Shown here: piece after piece, positions 53,458 through 62,173 of the stretch
How positions within the stretch are numbered: the first letter of the stretch is position 1
How the letters are laid out: each line of letters begins with the position of its first letter
Assembly: GCF_009734425.1 (NCBI RefSeq)
Contig: NZ_CP046455.1
Coordinates: 310,001 to 374,000, forward strand
From: Corynebacterium occultum
GTDB taxonomy: Bacteria; Actinomycetota; Actinomycetes; Mycobacteriales; Mycobacteriaceae
Reading direction: 5' to 3'
DNA: 64,000 nt
Notes under the pieces: model-generated
The model's input: only the letters and a program-made list of their open reading frames with translations
The model's database searches: none
Told to the model about the DNA's origin: nothing
Position numbers and translations under genes: made by a program

Positions 53458-54870
53458 ATGCAAGACTGGCAGATTCTCACAATCACAGCGGCAGTCATCA
53501 TCGGTGTCGTATTCCTCGTCCTCAAGGGACGACTTCATCCCGCGATTTCGCTGGTTATCGGAGCCCTCGCCCTAGGGCTCTCCACCGGCCTCGGCATCGA
53601 GGAAACCACTGAGACCGTCATGCGTGGATTCGGCAATATCCTTTACGAGGTAGGCCTCCTCATCGCCTGGGGTGTGCTCACCGGATCGCTGTTGCATGCC
53701 ACGGGAGCAATCACCCGTCTGGTGGATTCCCTGCTGCGGATCTTCGGGGTAAAACGTGTTCCCTATGCACTCGCCATCTCCCACGGCACGGTGCTGCAGT
53801 CCATCTTTCCTGATGTGATGCTGGTGATGAGTGCTCCACTGGTGCGACGCATGGTGCCCTTCATGGGGAAGAATGGCCGGGCCAAGTTGGCCAGCGCCAT
53901 GGCCCTGGGTATCGAGGTTGGTGTGGTCATGGTGGTACCGGGTGTCGGTGCTCTGGCCTTGGCCGGTGTGATGGGGGTTTCCCTCGGCAAGATGCTGCTC
54001 TTCGGTGGTCTGGTGGGCGTGGCCACCATGGTGATCACCCAGTTGCTGATGTCCCTGGCTTTTGACCGTGGCTTCTGGAACCCCAAGCTGGACGAGGCCT
54101 TCCCCACAGAGGTCGAGGAAAAAACCACCGACCTGAGTCCCGCTGCAGCGGCAGCAGATACGGGGAGCACAAGCACCCCGGGTGGCAGCACGGCAGTGAC
54201 CACCGGGAATCTGGTGGAGAAGAAGGAACTTCCCCTGGGACTGCTCTTTGCCCCGATGCTCTTCGCACTCTTGCTCATGGCGGTCGGTGGAGTCCTGGAA
54301 ATCATGGAAACCGGCCATCCTGTACTGGGTTTCCTGGCCACCCCGGTGGTTGCCCTGTTAATCGGACTACTCGGCACCTTCGTGCTGGCCTGGCGGGCGC
54401 TCGGCATCGAGAAGGTGGAGGAATCCCTGAACAACGGTTTCCGGGAATCCGGGCTGATCCTCATCCTCACCGGTGCCGGTGGCTCTCTGGCAGAGATGGT
54501 GGGGCAGTCCGGTATGGGGGATATCCTGGGTAAATTCTTCTCCGCGAACTCCGCCGTCCCGCTCCTCACCGTCTGGTTGATTGCCGCAGTCCTGCACATC
54601 GCAGTCGGTTCCATCGTGATTTCCTCGATCACCGCCGCTAGTCTGCTTGCCCCGGTGGCCGCCCAGATCGGTCTGGATCCGGTCCTGATCGCACTTGCCG
54701 CAGGTGCTGGATCGATGTTCCTGGTGCATGTCACCTCGAACACCTTCTGGCTCCTGCAGTCCCTGCTCGGCCAGACCACCCGCGGTGCCTTCAAGACAGT
54801 GTCCATCGGAGTGTCAGTGGCTTCGGTGGTGGCACTGCTCCTGACCTTGCTGCTCTCCCTCTTCTTCTAG
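53458..54870 (+). CDS. gntP: Gluconate/H+ symporter family permease (GntP)
   Basis: A 470-residue permease with about 12-14 helices and the GntP-type features GLLIAWGVLTGSLLHATGA, SIFPDVMLVMSAPLVRRM and HIAVGSIVISSITAASLLAP. A hydrophilic, Thr/Ser-rich loop lies around residues 210-255. ATG at 53458 (MQDWQILTITAAV). Substrates in the family are gluconate and related sugar acids, sometimes citrate or glycerate; no sugar-acid kinase is adjacent to narrow it down. Confidence 0.85.
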   Translation: MQDWQILTITAAVIIGVVFLVLKGRLHPAISLVIGALALGLSTGLGIEETTETVMRGFGNILYEVGLLIAWGVLTGSLLHATGAITRLVDSLLRIFGVKRVPYALAISHGTVLQSIFPDVMLVMSAPLVRRMVPFMGKNGRAKLASAMALGIEVGVVMVVPGVGALALAGVMGVSLGKMLLFGGLVGVATMVITQLLMSLAFDRGFWNPKLDEAFPTEVEEKTTDLSPAAAAADTGSTSTPGGSTAVTTGNLVEKKELPLGLLFAPMLFALLLMAVGGVLEIMETGHPVLGFLATPVVALLIGLLGTFVLAWRALGIEKVEESLNNGFRESGLILILTGAGGSLAEMVGQSGMGDILGKFFSANSAVPLLTVWLIAAVLHIAVGSIVISSITAASLLAPVAAQIGLDPVLIALAAGAGSMFLVHVTSNTFWLLQSLLGQTTRGAFKTVSIGVSVASVVALLLTLLLSLFF

Positions 54871-55226
54871 GTCCCGCACTGTAAGTGTTCGTCGTGTCAG
54901 GGGACCGCCACGGTAGGGAGGTGTTATTTCTGATCAATCCTCGGAGGCAGCGAACTCACAGACCAGACATGGACACGCATTGAACTTCCGCTGTCTGCCG
55001 ATGGCGGGGGCAGGAGGTGGCGTGAACATCGGCAGAAGATCCTCGTCGTCACCGTTGGCGGAGAAGGACTCGGCCGATCCTGGGATGGGCGGCCTACCGC
55101 ATCTCAGGGATCACCATCGCCGCCATCATCCTGCGACGGTGATGACACTTACAGGGCAGAACCCAGGAGCATCCTCTTCAACCAGCAGTTTCTTCCGGTC
55201 TGCTTCCCAACGCCATGTACCAGAAC
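54871..55226. other. Convergent region with IS remnant
   Basis: About 355 bp between the gntP and chaA-like stops. Apart from the transposase remnant I see only an inverted GGTCCC…GGGACC just after gntP (about 54870-54906) that may serve as a terminator. Confidence 0.45.
54946..55142 (+). pseudogene. Remnant of an IS5-type transposase
   Basis: From 54955 one frame reads LTDQTWTRIELPLSADG, then RRWREHRQKI, which matches the N-terminus of IS5-type transposases (LTDxxWxRIxxLL…GGRWRxHRxVI). It then runs out of similarity. In another frame, 55086-55142 gives AAYRISGITIAAIILRR-stop, which looks like the C-terminal end of such transposases. The two pieces suggest an internal deletion plus frameshift. 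The element differs from the intact one at 4.3 kb. Confidence 0.55.
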
Positions 55227-56390
55227 TCAGGAGAAGACACACAACAGGTAAATCACAAAAAGCACCAGATGCGCCGCCCCCTGCACCGCACCCACCTTCG
55301 GGCCGACGAAAGAAGCCACCGACATCAACAGGGTCACCAAGAGCAGAGCCAGATTCACCGGGGACTCGGCAAAAACCACGGATCGTCCCGTCAACAGGGA
55401 AATCAGCAGCACCACCGGCACACTCAATCCCACCGTGGACACCAACGCCCCATGGGTCAGATTGCTCACCCGTTGCATCTCCCCACCCAGCGCCGCCCGC
55501 AGGGTGGTGATGGTCTCCGGGAGGAAGACAATGGCGGCGATGATGATCCCGGAGAGCGCCACCGGCGCGCCGAGCCTGCCCAAGGCGACGTCGAGAAGCG
55601 CCGCCATGGTGTGGCTGAGCAGCACAATCGGAAAAACCATCGCCAGCAACAGCGCGAAACGACCGAAAACTTCACTCCGGTGCTCGGTGATCACCTGGGT
55701 CACCGGGGGACGCTGCGAGGCCGTGGCCAGGAGCTCCGGTTCCTGAAAATCAGTCTTCTGGGCACCCATCTGGCGGTAGAGGAAGAAGGCGTAGAGCACC
55801 ACCGTCAACAGGATCACCGGGACCGCCTGGGCAGTGGTGAAGGCACCCCCCTCCCCGATCCACGAGGGCAGGGCGAAAGCCAGGAAACTCAGCAGCACCA
55901 GCAGCGACAGATACGCGGAGGTGCCCGCCCGATTATGGGCCAGATCCCCATGGCGCACACCGCCGATCAACAGGGCCAGACCCAGCACCAGGTTCAGGAT
56001 GATCATGCTCACCGCCATGATCGAATCCCGGGCAATGGTGGCATGGTCACCCGGTCCGAGCAGGACCGCGGAGATCAGGATGACCTCGATCCCCACCACC
56101 GAAAGAGTCAGCACCAGCGTGCCGTAGGGATCCCCGAGACGGCGCGCCAGACCCTCCGCCTGCTCCATCACTCCAAAGGCACAGATCAAAATCACAAGAA
56201 TGATCCCACCCAGCAATCCCCAGACCACCGGAGCGGGGAGGGATCCGGCAAGCGGGGAGGAGAAGAGACCCAGCAGGAGAAAAGCGCCCCAGCCGAGAAG
56301 GAGACGGGCCCACACCGAGGGGGTGAACAGGGCGGAAAGCAGCAGGGGGCGCGCCGGGGTGACCCGGAATGGGGGGACTGGGGAAGACAT
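55227..56390 (-). CDS. chaA: Ca2+(Na+)/H+ antiporter, ChaA-like
   Basis: From the ATG at 56390, with AAGGAA upstream, the product is 387 residues. About 11 helices in two halves carry the exchanger signatures GIEVILISAVLL and FLPETITTLRAA with membrane Glu residues. It exports cations in exchange for protons. A second cation/proton exchanger beside Mrp in this window fits a salt-tolerant lifestyle, as inference. Confidence 0.87.
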   Translation of the reverse strand: MSSPVPPFRVTPARPLLLSALFTPSVWARLLLGWGAFLLLGLFSSPLAGSLPAPVVWGLLGGIILVILICAFGVMEQAEGLARRLGDPYGTLVLTLSVVGIEVILISAVLLGPGDHATIARDSIMAVSMIILNLVLGLALLIGGVRHGDLAHNRAGTSAYLSLLVLLSFLAFALPSWIGEGGAFTTAQAVPVILLTVVLYAFFLYRQMGAQKTDFQEPELLATASQRPPVTQVITEHRSEVFGRFALLLAMVFPIVLLSHTMAALLDVALGRLGAPVALSGIIIAAIVFLPETITTLRAALGGEMQRVSNLTHGALVSTVGLSVPVVLLISLLTGRSVVFAESPVNLALLLVTLLMSVASFVGPKVGAVQGAAHLVLFVIYLLCVFS

Positions 56391-56552
56391 GGAATTCCTT
56401 GGTTCCGGGGCCGTCCCCGTCAGTACTGGGGCCACACCGGGTCGTCCCGGGTGGCCGGATGGTGATGATGAAGGTTGTAGGCAACCAGCCTATCCAGCGG
56501 GGAAGAGCAGGGGCAAGGCCATCACCCTTCCCACCCGGGTCGTGGGTGGGAG

Positions 56553-56564
56553 GCGTCGATAAGC
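56553..56564 (+). repeat. GCGTCGATAAGC motif, copy 11 (exact)
   Basis: In the intergenic DNA between the chaA-like start and the cyaB stop, 7 bp from the latter. Confidence 0.85.
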
Positions 56565-56571
56565 GCGGGTT

Positions 56572-58104
56572 TTAGGAACGGTCCGCCAGGGTCGGCCGGA
56601 TGGGGCGGGCCAGCTGCGTCATGGAACCGCGGCCCCGCAGCTCCACGGACTTCATCAGGGTCCAGCGTGCCTGCTCCGCCTCATTGGCGCCGCGCAGGGT
56701 GGCGGCGTTGGTGAGCACCCTGCCCGGGGTGTCCTTGGAGAGGTCGGTCAGGCGGGCCGCGGAGTTCACGGCATCACCGATCACGGTGTACTCGAAACGA
56801 TCATGGCCGCCGATATGGCCGGCCACCACATGGCCGGCGGCGACACCGATTCCGGCCTGCAACTCCAGATCCGTGAGCTCCTGGCGCAGCTCACGGGCGG
56901 CGGTCAGAGCATGGGAGTTCGCGTCGGACAGGGGGATCGGGGCACCGAAAACAGCGAGCGCCGCATCACCCTGGAACTTATTGATGATGCCCTTGTTGCG
57001 GTGGACAACCTCGACGACATGCTCGAAGAACCTGTTCAGCTCCTCCACGACCTCCTCCGGGGTGTGGTTCACCGCGAAGGTGGTGGAACCGATGACATCG
57101 ACGAAAAGCACCGCCACCTTGCGGTCCTCACCACCGAGCGTGGGGCGTTCCTCCAAGGCGCGCTGAGCCACCTCGGTGCCCACATAGCGGCCGAAGATAT
57201 CCCGCACCCGCTGACGTTCCCGCAGGCCACGCATCATCTCATTGAAACCGGCCTGGAGGACACCGATCTCGGAGCCGTCGTAGATGTCGACCTGGACGTT
57301 GGTGTCACCCCGGCGGACCCGGTTGATGGCGTCCTGCAGTTCGTGGATCGGGTCGACCACATTCATGATCGCAAAGCTGGTGCCGATGAAACCCGTGATC
57401 AGGGCGGTGGCCGCCAGCACCGTGATGCCCGGCAGGATGTCATAGGGATTCTGGGTGAAGTAGTCCATTCGCTGCCCCAGCAGCATCAGGGCGATACCGA
57501 TGATCGGCAGCCCGGAGGTCATCACCCAGATCAGGCGCAGGCGCTGCTTGATCGGGGGCTCCAGGGTGGAATCCTCGAAACGACGTGCCAGGGCGGTGGC
57601 CGCCACCGGGCGGACCAGACGTTCCGCCTCCAGGTAGGTCAGCAGCACCACCACACAGCCGGCCAGGAAAATCGCCCCGGCCAGCACCATTGCCAACCGT
57701 CCGGAATGGGACGCCGTCACACCCACCGCGATGGCCAGGCCGATCAGCCAGACCGCCGCGCAGACCCCCGCCTGATAAACGGGGATGCGCATCACCAGGT
57801 TGCGCACCATATTCGGATCATGATCCTCCGGATGACGCTGCCATTCCAACACCGGCCGGAACAGCAGGAAGGTGACGATGGCACCCACCACCACCGCGAA
57901 AATCAGGTAACCCACACCGATCGCGGTGATGTGGGGGATACTGGCGTCGAAATCCCTGAGTTCCGGCAACGGGATGAAGAAACGGACGAAGAGCATGATC
58001 GCCAGCGCCCCGAGAACATTGGAACCGAGCACGGACGCAGCATAGAGGGGCCAGTACGTACCCCACAGCCAGCTAAATGCCCTGATCAATCGTTGCATGA
58101 CCAT
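56572..58104 (-). CDS. cyaB: Membrane adenylate cyclase CyaB
   Basis: A class III adenylate cyclase that makes cAMP, the ligand of GlxR. About six N-terminal helices are followed by a HAMP domain (VVDPIHELQDAINRVRRGD, about residues 250-300) and the cyclase domain (about 335-480), with metal and substrate sites in VLFVDVIGST, KFQGDAALAVFG and YTVIGDAVNSAARL. 510 residues from the ATG at 58104; the ATG at 58098 is as likely. Corresponds to C. glutamicum CyaB and Rv3645, beside holB. Confidence 0.94.
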   Translation of the reverse strand: MVMQRLIRAFSWLWGTYWPLYAASVLGSNVLGALAIMLFVRFFIPLPELRDFDASIPHITAIGVGYLIFAVVVGAIVTFLLFRPVLEWQRHPEDHDPNMVRNLVMRIPVYQAGVCAAVWLIGLAIAVGVTASHSGRLAMVLAGAIFLAGCVVVLLTYLEAERLVRPVAATALARRFEDSTLEPPIKQRLRLIWVMTSGLPIIGIALMLLGQRMDYFTQNPYDILPGITVLAATALITGFIGTSFAIMNVVDPIHELQDAINRVRRGDTNVQVDIYDGSEIGVLQAGFNEMMRGLRERQRVRDIFGRYVGTEVAQRALEERPTLGGEDRKVAVLFVDVIGSTTFAVNHTPEEVVEELNRFFEHVVEVVHRNKGIINKFQGDAALAVFGAPIPLSDANSHALTAARELRQELTDLELQAGIGVAAGHVVAGHIGGHDRFEYTVIGDAVNSAARLTDLSKDTPGRVLTNAATLRGANEAEQARWTLMKSVELRGRGSMTQLARPIRPTLADRS

Positions 58105-58145
58105 TACTCTAGTTACTTTCGGGCGACCCCAATACACTTAGTGGG

Positions 58146-59387
58146 GTGAGTGCCCCTACCCAACCCCTCAGTGTCGCCGAACGTCTCGCGGACCTTCCCG
58201 CCGTGCGTACCGCGCTTATCGACGCCGCGTGGGCCGCCCGCGCCCGGATCCGCGGCGTCCCCGCCAATGATCACCAGGTCGAAGAAAACGCCATGACCCA
58301 CGCCTGGCTCTTCACCGGACCACCAGGCTCCGGCCGCTCCAATGCCGCCATGGCACTGGCCGCGGCACTGGTCTGCACCAACCCGGAGGAACCGGGCTGT
58401 GGGCGCTGCGAGGACTGCCTGGCCGTTTTCAATGACAGCCATACCGATGTGGTGCATGTGGTGCCCCGGGCCTTGAGCATTGGTGTCGGTGAGGTGGAAA
58501 GAATCGTCCGAGACGCCGCGAGCATGCCCACCGTCGCTGACTGGCGGGTCGTGGTTCTCGAAGATGCCGACCGGCTTTCCGAATCCGCGGCGAACTCACT
58601 GCTGAAGACCGTGGAGGAACCCCCCGCCCACACCGTGGTGATTCTCTGCGCCCCTTCCACCGACCCGGAGGACTTCTCCGTCACACTGCGCTCCCGCTGC
58701 CGCCACGTCTACGTCAAAACTCCCTCCAAAGCGGAGATCACCCGCATCCTCATGACCGAGGAAGGTGCCAGCGCCGCTGATGCTGAGCTGGCTGCCGTCG
58801 CCTCGCTGCGACACATCGGCAGGGCCCGACGACTGGTGAAATACCCCGAGGCCCAGAAACGCCGCTCTGAGATCCTCAACCTCGCCGAAATGGTCTTCCA
58901 CGGTGATCAGGCATTCCAGGCAGTCGGCCGTTTCGTGGATCCGATCCGCAAACAGGTCAGGGAGGAACTCACCGAAGCCAATGATGAGGAGCGGCGGAAA
59001 CTCGAGGCATCGATGGGGGCCGGTGGTCGAGGCAAGGGCACCCAGAAAATGGCCCGCGGGATGGGGGGACAACTCAAGGAATTGGAAAAGCAGCAGAAAC
59101 TCCGCGAAACCCGCCGCGTCCGAGACCTGCTCGACCTCTCCCTCCTGGACTTCTCCAGCCTCTACCGGGATGCCCTCATGATCAAGGTCGGGGCCCAGGT
59201 GGAACTGACGCACCCCGACTATCACGGACTGGCTGCTGAGCTGGCGGGACGAGGCAGTGAAGCCGGGCTGGTGGCCTGCCTCGACGCCATCACCCGCTGC
59301 CGGGAACAACTCGAGGAAAACGTCCAGCCCAAGGTCGCTTTCGATGGCATGATCGGGCGGGTCCGCAAGGCTTTCCAAGTCTCTTGA
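58146..59387 (+). CDS. holB: DNA polymerase III delta' subunit
   Basis: A 413-residue clamp-loader subunit. P-loop-like GPPGSGRSNAA has Arg in place of the catalytic Lys, as expected of a non-hydrolysing delta'. It has the zinc-binding Cys cluster CGRCEDC and the SRC motif LRSRCRHV. The GTG start lies 42 bp from the divergent cyaB. The N-terminal 30 residues contain a GCGTCGATAAGC motif coding LIDAA. Confidence 0.93.
   Translation: MSAPTQPLSVAERLADLPAVRTALIDAAWAARARIRGVPANDHQVEENAMTHAWLFTGPPGSGRSNAAMALAAALVCTNPEEPGCGRCEDCLAVFNDSHTDVVHVVPRALSIGVGEVERIVRDAASMPTVADWRVVVLEDADRLSESAANSLLKTVEEPPAHTVVILCAPSTDPEDFSVTLRSRCRHVYVKTPSKAEITRILMTEEGASAADAELAAVASLRHIGRARRLVKYPEAQKRRSEILNLAEMVFHGDQAFQAVGRFVDPIRKQVREELTEANDEERRKLEASMGAGGRGKGTQKMARGMGGQLKELEKQQKLRETRRVRDLLDLSLLDFSSLYRDALMIKVGAQVELTHPDYHGLAAELAGRGSEAGLVACLDAITRCREQLEENVQPKVAFDGMIGRVRKAFQVS
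58214..58225 (-). repeat. GCGTCGATAAGC motif, copy 12 (exact)
   Basis: Inside holB near its 5' end, read as Leu-Ile-Asp-Ala. Confidence 0.85.
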
Positions 59388-59500
59388 CCTGCATTTTATT
59401 GGATTCTCAGGGATTTTGAGGTAGGTGGTTTTCCTGCGGCGCACCGCTTAAGCTAAGCTCGTCTTCTGGTAAATGTGTGCTCTTCGGAGTGCCCTTTCCG

Positions 59501-59576
59501 GCCGCCTTAGCTCAGTCGGTAGAGCGTCTCACTCGTAATGAGAAGGTCGCGAGTTCGATTCTCGCAGGCGGCTCCA
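59501..59576 (+). tRNA. tRNA-Thr (CGT anticodon)
   Basis: Acceptor GCCGCCT…AGGCGGC-T with encoded CCA; anticodon arm TCTCA-CTCGTAA-TGAGA gives anticodon CGT; T-loop GTTCGATTC. All arms pair. Confidence 0.96.
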
Positions 59577-59579
59577 CTG

Positions 59580-59630
59580 AGAAACACCCTCTCATCTGGC
59601 ATGGACAGGTGAGAGGGTGTTTCTGTTTAT
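59580..59630 (+). terminator. Terminator of tRNA-Thr
   Basis: AGAAACACCCTCTCA (59580-59594) pairs exactly with TGAGAGGGTGTTTCT (59610-59624), followed by GTTTATT. Confidence 0.9.
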
Positions 59631-59880
59631 TGAATACCATCTCTGAATCGGAACCATTTTGGGCACACTTTGGGCCCCTGCCAATGCGGGGTGGTGTGCA
59701 ATCGGGAAACTATTTTTCCCGGGGAGTTCGGCGCTGTGGAATGCTCCACCCTCCTCTTGATGATGGTGGACGTGGATGCCTCCTATCGGAATGGGGCTTT
59801 AAATTACTCTGGATCCTCCCGCGATAACTCCCACGTACCTTGGAATTTCAACCGGCTATGACATGAGGAGGTCACGGATC

Positions 59881-60405
59881 ATGGCGGAACTGCCACAGAA
59901 TTCCGGGTTTGATGGGGCCGCCGAGGAGCTGCTGGGCATCGGCCAGGTCGCGGAACGGACCGGGTTGGCGAAGTCGGCGCTGCATTATTATGAGGAGATC
60001 GGGCTGATCCGGAGTCAGCGCAATGTCGCTAATCAGCGTCGCTATCCGCGCTACATGCTTCGCCGGATCACCTTGATCTCGGTGGGGCGTCGCCTGGGAA
60101 TTTCGCTGGCCGATATCGGGGAAGCGCTGGTTCGGATTCCGATGGATCGGTTGCCCGGTGAGGCAGACTGGCAGCGGGCTTCGGGGGAGTGGCGGAGGAT
60201 TCTGGAGCAGCGACGTCAGGCGATCGAGGATCTGGAGGACAAGCTGATGGGGTGCATCGGCTGCGGGTGTTTGTCCATGACAGCCTGTGAGTTGTTGAAC
60301 CCCGCGGATGAGCTGGCGGAGGCTGGCCCCAGCGCCCAACGCCTGAAGATCGCCCATCAGGATGATCCGGTGGGGGAGTGGGGCTCCCCTGAAGTTGACC
60401 GTTAG
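59881..60405 (+). CDS. soxR: Redox-sensitive MerR-family regulator SoxR
   Basis: A 174-residue regulator from the ATG at 59881, with GAGGAGG upstream. MerR helix-turn-helix LGIGQVAERTGLAKSALHYYE, a coiled-coil dimerisation helix, and the [2Fe-2S] motif C-x2-C-x-C-x5-C (CIGCGCLSMTAC). SoxR responds to redox-cycling compounds by oxidation of its cluster. There is no soxS; in non-enteric bacteria SoxR acts directly on target promoters, and a matching site lies just downstream. Confidence 0.95.
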   Translation: MAELPQNSGFDGAAEELLGIGQVAERTGLAKSALHYYEEIGLIRSQRNVANQRRYPRYMLRRITLISVGRRLGISLADIGEALVRIPMDRLPGEADWQRASGEWRRILEQRRQAIEDLEDKLMGCIGCGCLSMTACELLNPADELAEAGPSAQRLKIAHQDDPVGEWGSPEVDR

Positions 60406-60406
60406 T

Positions 60407-60437
60407 TTGACCTCAACCCCACTTGAGCTCCTAGGGT
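60407..60437 (+). promoter_or_regulatory. SoxR box in a 19-bp-spaced promoter
   Basis: TTGACC (60407-60412) and TAGGGT (60432-60437) are exactly 19 bp apart, the long spacer typical of MerR-family promoters. Between and overlapping them, CCTCAA-CCCCAC-TTGAGC (60411-60428) matches the SoxR box pattern CCTCAA-N6-TTGAGG except for the last base. It should drive the flavin reductase gene 86 bp downstream under SoxR control. Confidence 0.82.
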
Positions 60438-60523
60438 GGCGACTCACTGGTGTACCGAATAAATACCGCTCGGTCTAGTACGCTGTAACTGTCCGATAAT
60501 GAACTGATAGGACCATCTGGCCA

Positions 60524-61024
60524 ATGACTGCTTCCGCCGAAATCTTCCGTTCCGCCTTTCGGGCCCACCCCACCGGAGTTGCGGTAATCACCGCGCTGAC
60601 TGCCGAGGGGCAGGTCGGGATCACCGCCTCGAGCGTGTCTTCCCTGGCGCTGGATCCCCTGGCCATCTCCTTTTCCCTGCAGCGGCAGAGCGGTTCGGCG
60701 GGCAAGCTGCTGAAGGCGGAGAGTTTCCTGGTTCACCTGCTGGCTGATGAGCATGCCGAGCTGGCGAAGGCTTTCGCCACCACCGGTGATCCGCGCTTCG
60801 TTCCGGAACAGGGTTGGGAGGAATTACCGAGCGGGGAACCCTACCTGCGTACCGCGCCCTTCGCGTTGCGGGTGAAGCCGGTCGGCACGGTCAAGGTCGG
60901 CGAGGCCACTCTTGTTGCGGCTGAGGTGCTGGAGGTTCTTGAGGGGCCGAAGGGTTCTCCATTGGTCTATCAGGATCGCACGTTCCTGAGCCTCACCGGC
61001 GCCAAGCCGCCCGTGGCACGTTAG
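60524..61024 (+). CDS. Flavin reductase-like protein
   Basis: A 166-residue FMN-binding split-barrel protein of the HpaC/flavin-reductase type (FRAHPTGVAVITA, GITASSVSSLALDPLAISFSL, DRTFLSLTG). It reduces free flavin with NAD(P)H, or supplies an oxygenase elsewhere. It lies behind the SoxR-type promoter and before sodA, so a redox-stress role is inferred. Confidence 0.87.
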   Translation: MTASAEIFRSAFRAHPTGVAVITALTAEGQVGITASSVSSLALDPLAISFSLQRQSGSAGKLLKAESFLVHLLADEHAELAKAFATTGDPRFVPEQGWEELPSGEPYLRTAPFALRVKPVGTVKVGEATLVAAEVLEVLEGPKGSPLVYQDRTFLSLTGAKPPVAR

Positions 61025-61057
61025 TTCACTGGCCGAGGGTTAGAACTACCCCCTTTA

Positions 61058-61073
61058 AGTGAGATTGCTCACA
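61058..61073. promoter_or_regulatory. Probable GlxR site upstream of sodA
   Basis: AGTGAGATTGCTCACA matches TGTGA-N6-TCACA at every defined half-site base except the first. It lies 78 bp before the sodA start and about 40 bp before a likely -10 region TATATT (61103-61108). Confidence 0.7.
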
Positions 61074-61150
61074 TACCCCTAGCTTAAACCGGTCCCAGGC
61101 TATATATTGGAAGTTATTAATAAATAAGAGTTATTGAGAGGAAATATTTA

Positions 61151-61753
61151 ATGACTGTTTATGAGCTTCCGGAACTGGATTACGCCTACGACGCACTCGA
61201 GCCGCACATCGCCGCCGAGATCATGGAGCTGCACCACTCCAAGCACCACGCCACCTACGTCGGCGGTGCCAACGCAGCCCTCGAGGCACTGGAGAAGGCA
61301 CGCGAGGAGGGCACCAACCCGGACCAGATCCGCGCACTGTCCAAGAACCTGGCCTTTAACCTCGGTGGCCACACCAACCACTCCATCTTCTGGAAGAACC
61401 TCTCCCCCAACGGTGGCGGCGAGCCCACCGGCGAGCTGGCTGAGGCCATCAACCGTGACTTCGGCTCCTTCGCCAAGTTCCAGGACCACTTCAACTCCGC
61501 CGCACTGGGCCTGCAGGGCTCCGGCTGGGCCGTCCTGGGCTACGACCACATCGCAGGTCGTCTGGTCATCGAGCAGCTGACCGACCAGCAGGGCAACATC
61601 TCCATCGACATCACCCCGCTGCTGATGCTCGACATGTGGGAGCACGCCTTCTACCTGCAGTACAAGAACGTCAAGGCCGACTACGTCAAGGCCGTCTGGA
61701 ACGTCTTCAACTGGGAAGACGTCGCCGCACGTTACGCTTCCGCCGCCAAGTAA
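61151..61753 (+). CDS. sodA: Superoxide dismutase (Mn/Fe)
   Basis: A 200-residue superoxide dismutase. Metal ligands are visible: His in LHHSKHH (about residue 28), His in GHTNHSIFW (about 77), and Asp and His in [16 protein letters not shown] precedes the ATG. Monocistronic. No signal peptide, so it is cytosolic unless exported by another route. Confidence 0.96.
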   Translation: MTVYELPELDYAYDALEPHIAAEIMELHHSKHHATYVGGANAALEALEKAREEGTNPDQIRALSKNLAFNLGGHTNHSIFWKNLSPNGGGEPTGELAEAINRDFGSFAKFQDHFNSAALGLQGSGWAVLGYDHIAGRLVIEQLTDQQGNISIDITPLLMLDMWEHAFYLQYKNVKADYVKAVWNVFNWEDVAARYASAAK

Positions 61754-61763
61754 GCGTTCCTGA

Positions 61764-61775
61764 GCTTATCGACGC
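61764..61775 (-). repeat. GCGTCGATAAGC motif, copy 13 (exact)
   Basis: Intergenic, 11 bp after the sodA stop. Confidence 0.85.
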
Positions 61776-61950
61776 CGCCCTCGCCCCCATCCCCGGGGCG
61801 CAGGCGGCGTTCGCCATTGGCGCGGGAGCACTACCTCAAGGGGTTATCGAGGGTGCAGGTCATTTGGGGGGCAGCCATAACTCCAGCATGTACCTCGCGA
61901 AAAGGACCTCGAGACCCCTAGCTGGCAATACCCTCCAATCGGGCATTATT

Positions 61951-61962
61951 TTAAGCGCTTGA
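61951..61962. promoter_or_regulatory. LacI-type operator candidate before the GH3 gene
   Basis: TTAAGCGCTTGA has the perfect core AAGCGCTT with a central CpG, the form typical of LacI-family operators. GGCAT (61942-61946) and ATGCC (61962-61966) flank it. Such regulators often control glycosidase genes. No regulator is in the window. Confidence 0.4.
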
Positions 61963-62020
61963 TGCCGGTTGTATAAGAAAAAATTACCCCCAGGTTTTTC
62001 ATTGGTCAGGAGTTCACCTG

Positions 62021-62036
62021 AAGTCCACGTAGACTT
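62021..62036. promoter_or_regulatory. Second inverted repeat before the GH3 gene
   Basis: AAGTC-CACGTA-GACTT, perfect 5-bp arms around 6 bp, about 140 bp before the start codon. Confidence 0.3.
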
Positions 62037-62173
62037 GCAATAAGACTGTGCCGACGCCGCCTGCGGATCAAAGATTTCGGATGGAACTGCTGCCCCCCTG
62101 GTGTAGTAGCGCAGAGCGGTGCACCGGCCGAATCTTCGATAACGCAACAGCTAGGAACATGGGAGCAGAATCT

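Larger units (their letters stand above)
61754..62173. other. Intergenic region between sodA and the GH3 gene
   Basis: About 420 bp with no gene; contains motif copy 13 and two operator-like inverted repeats listed separately. Confidence 0.5.
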
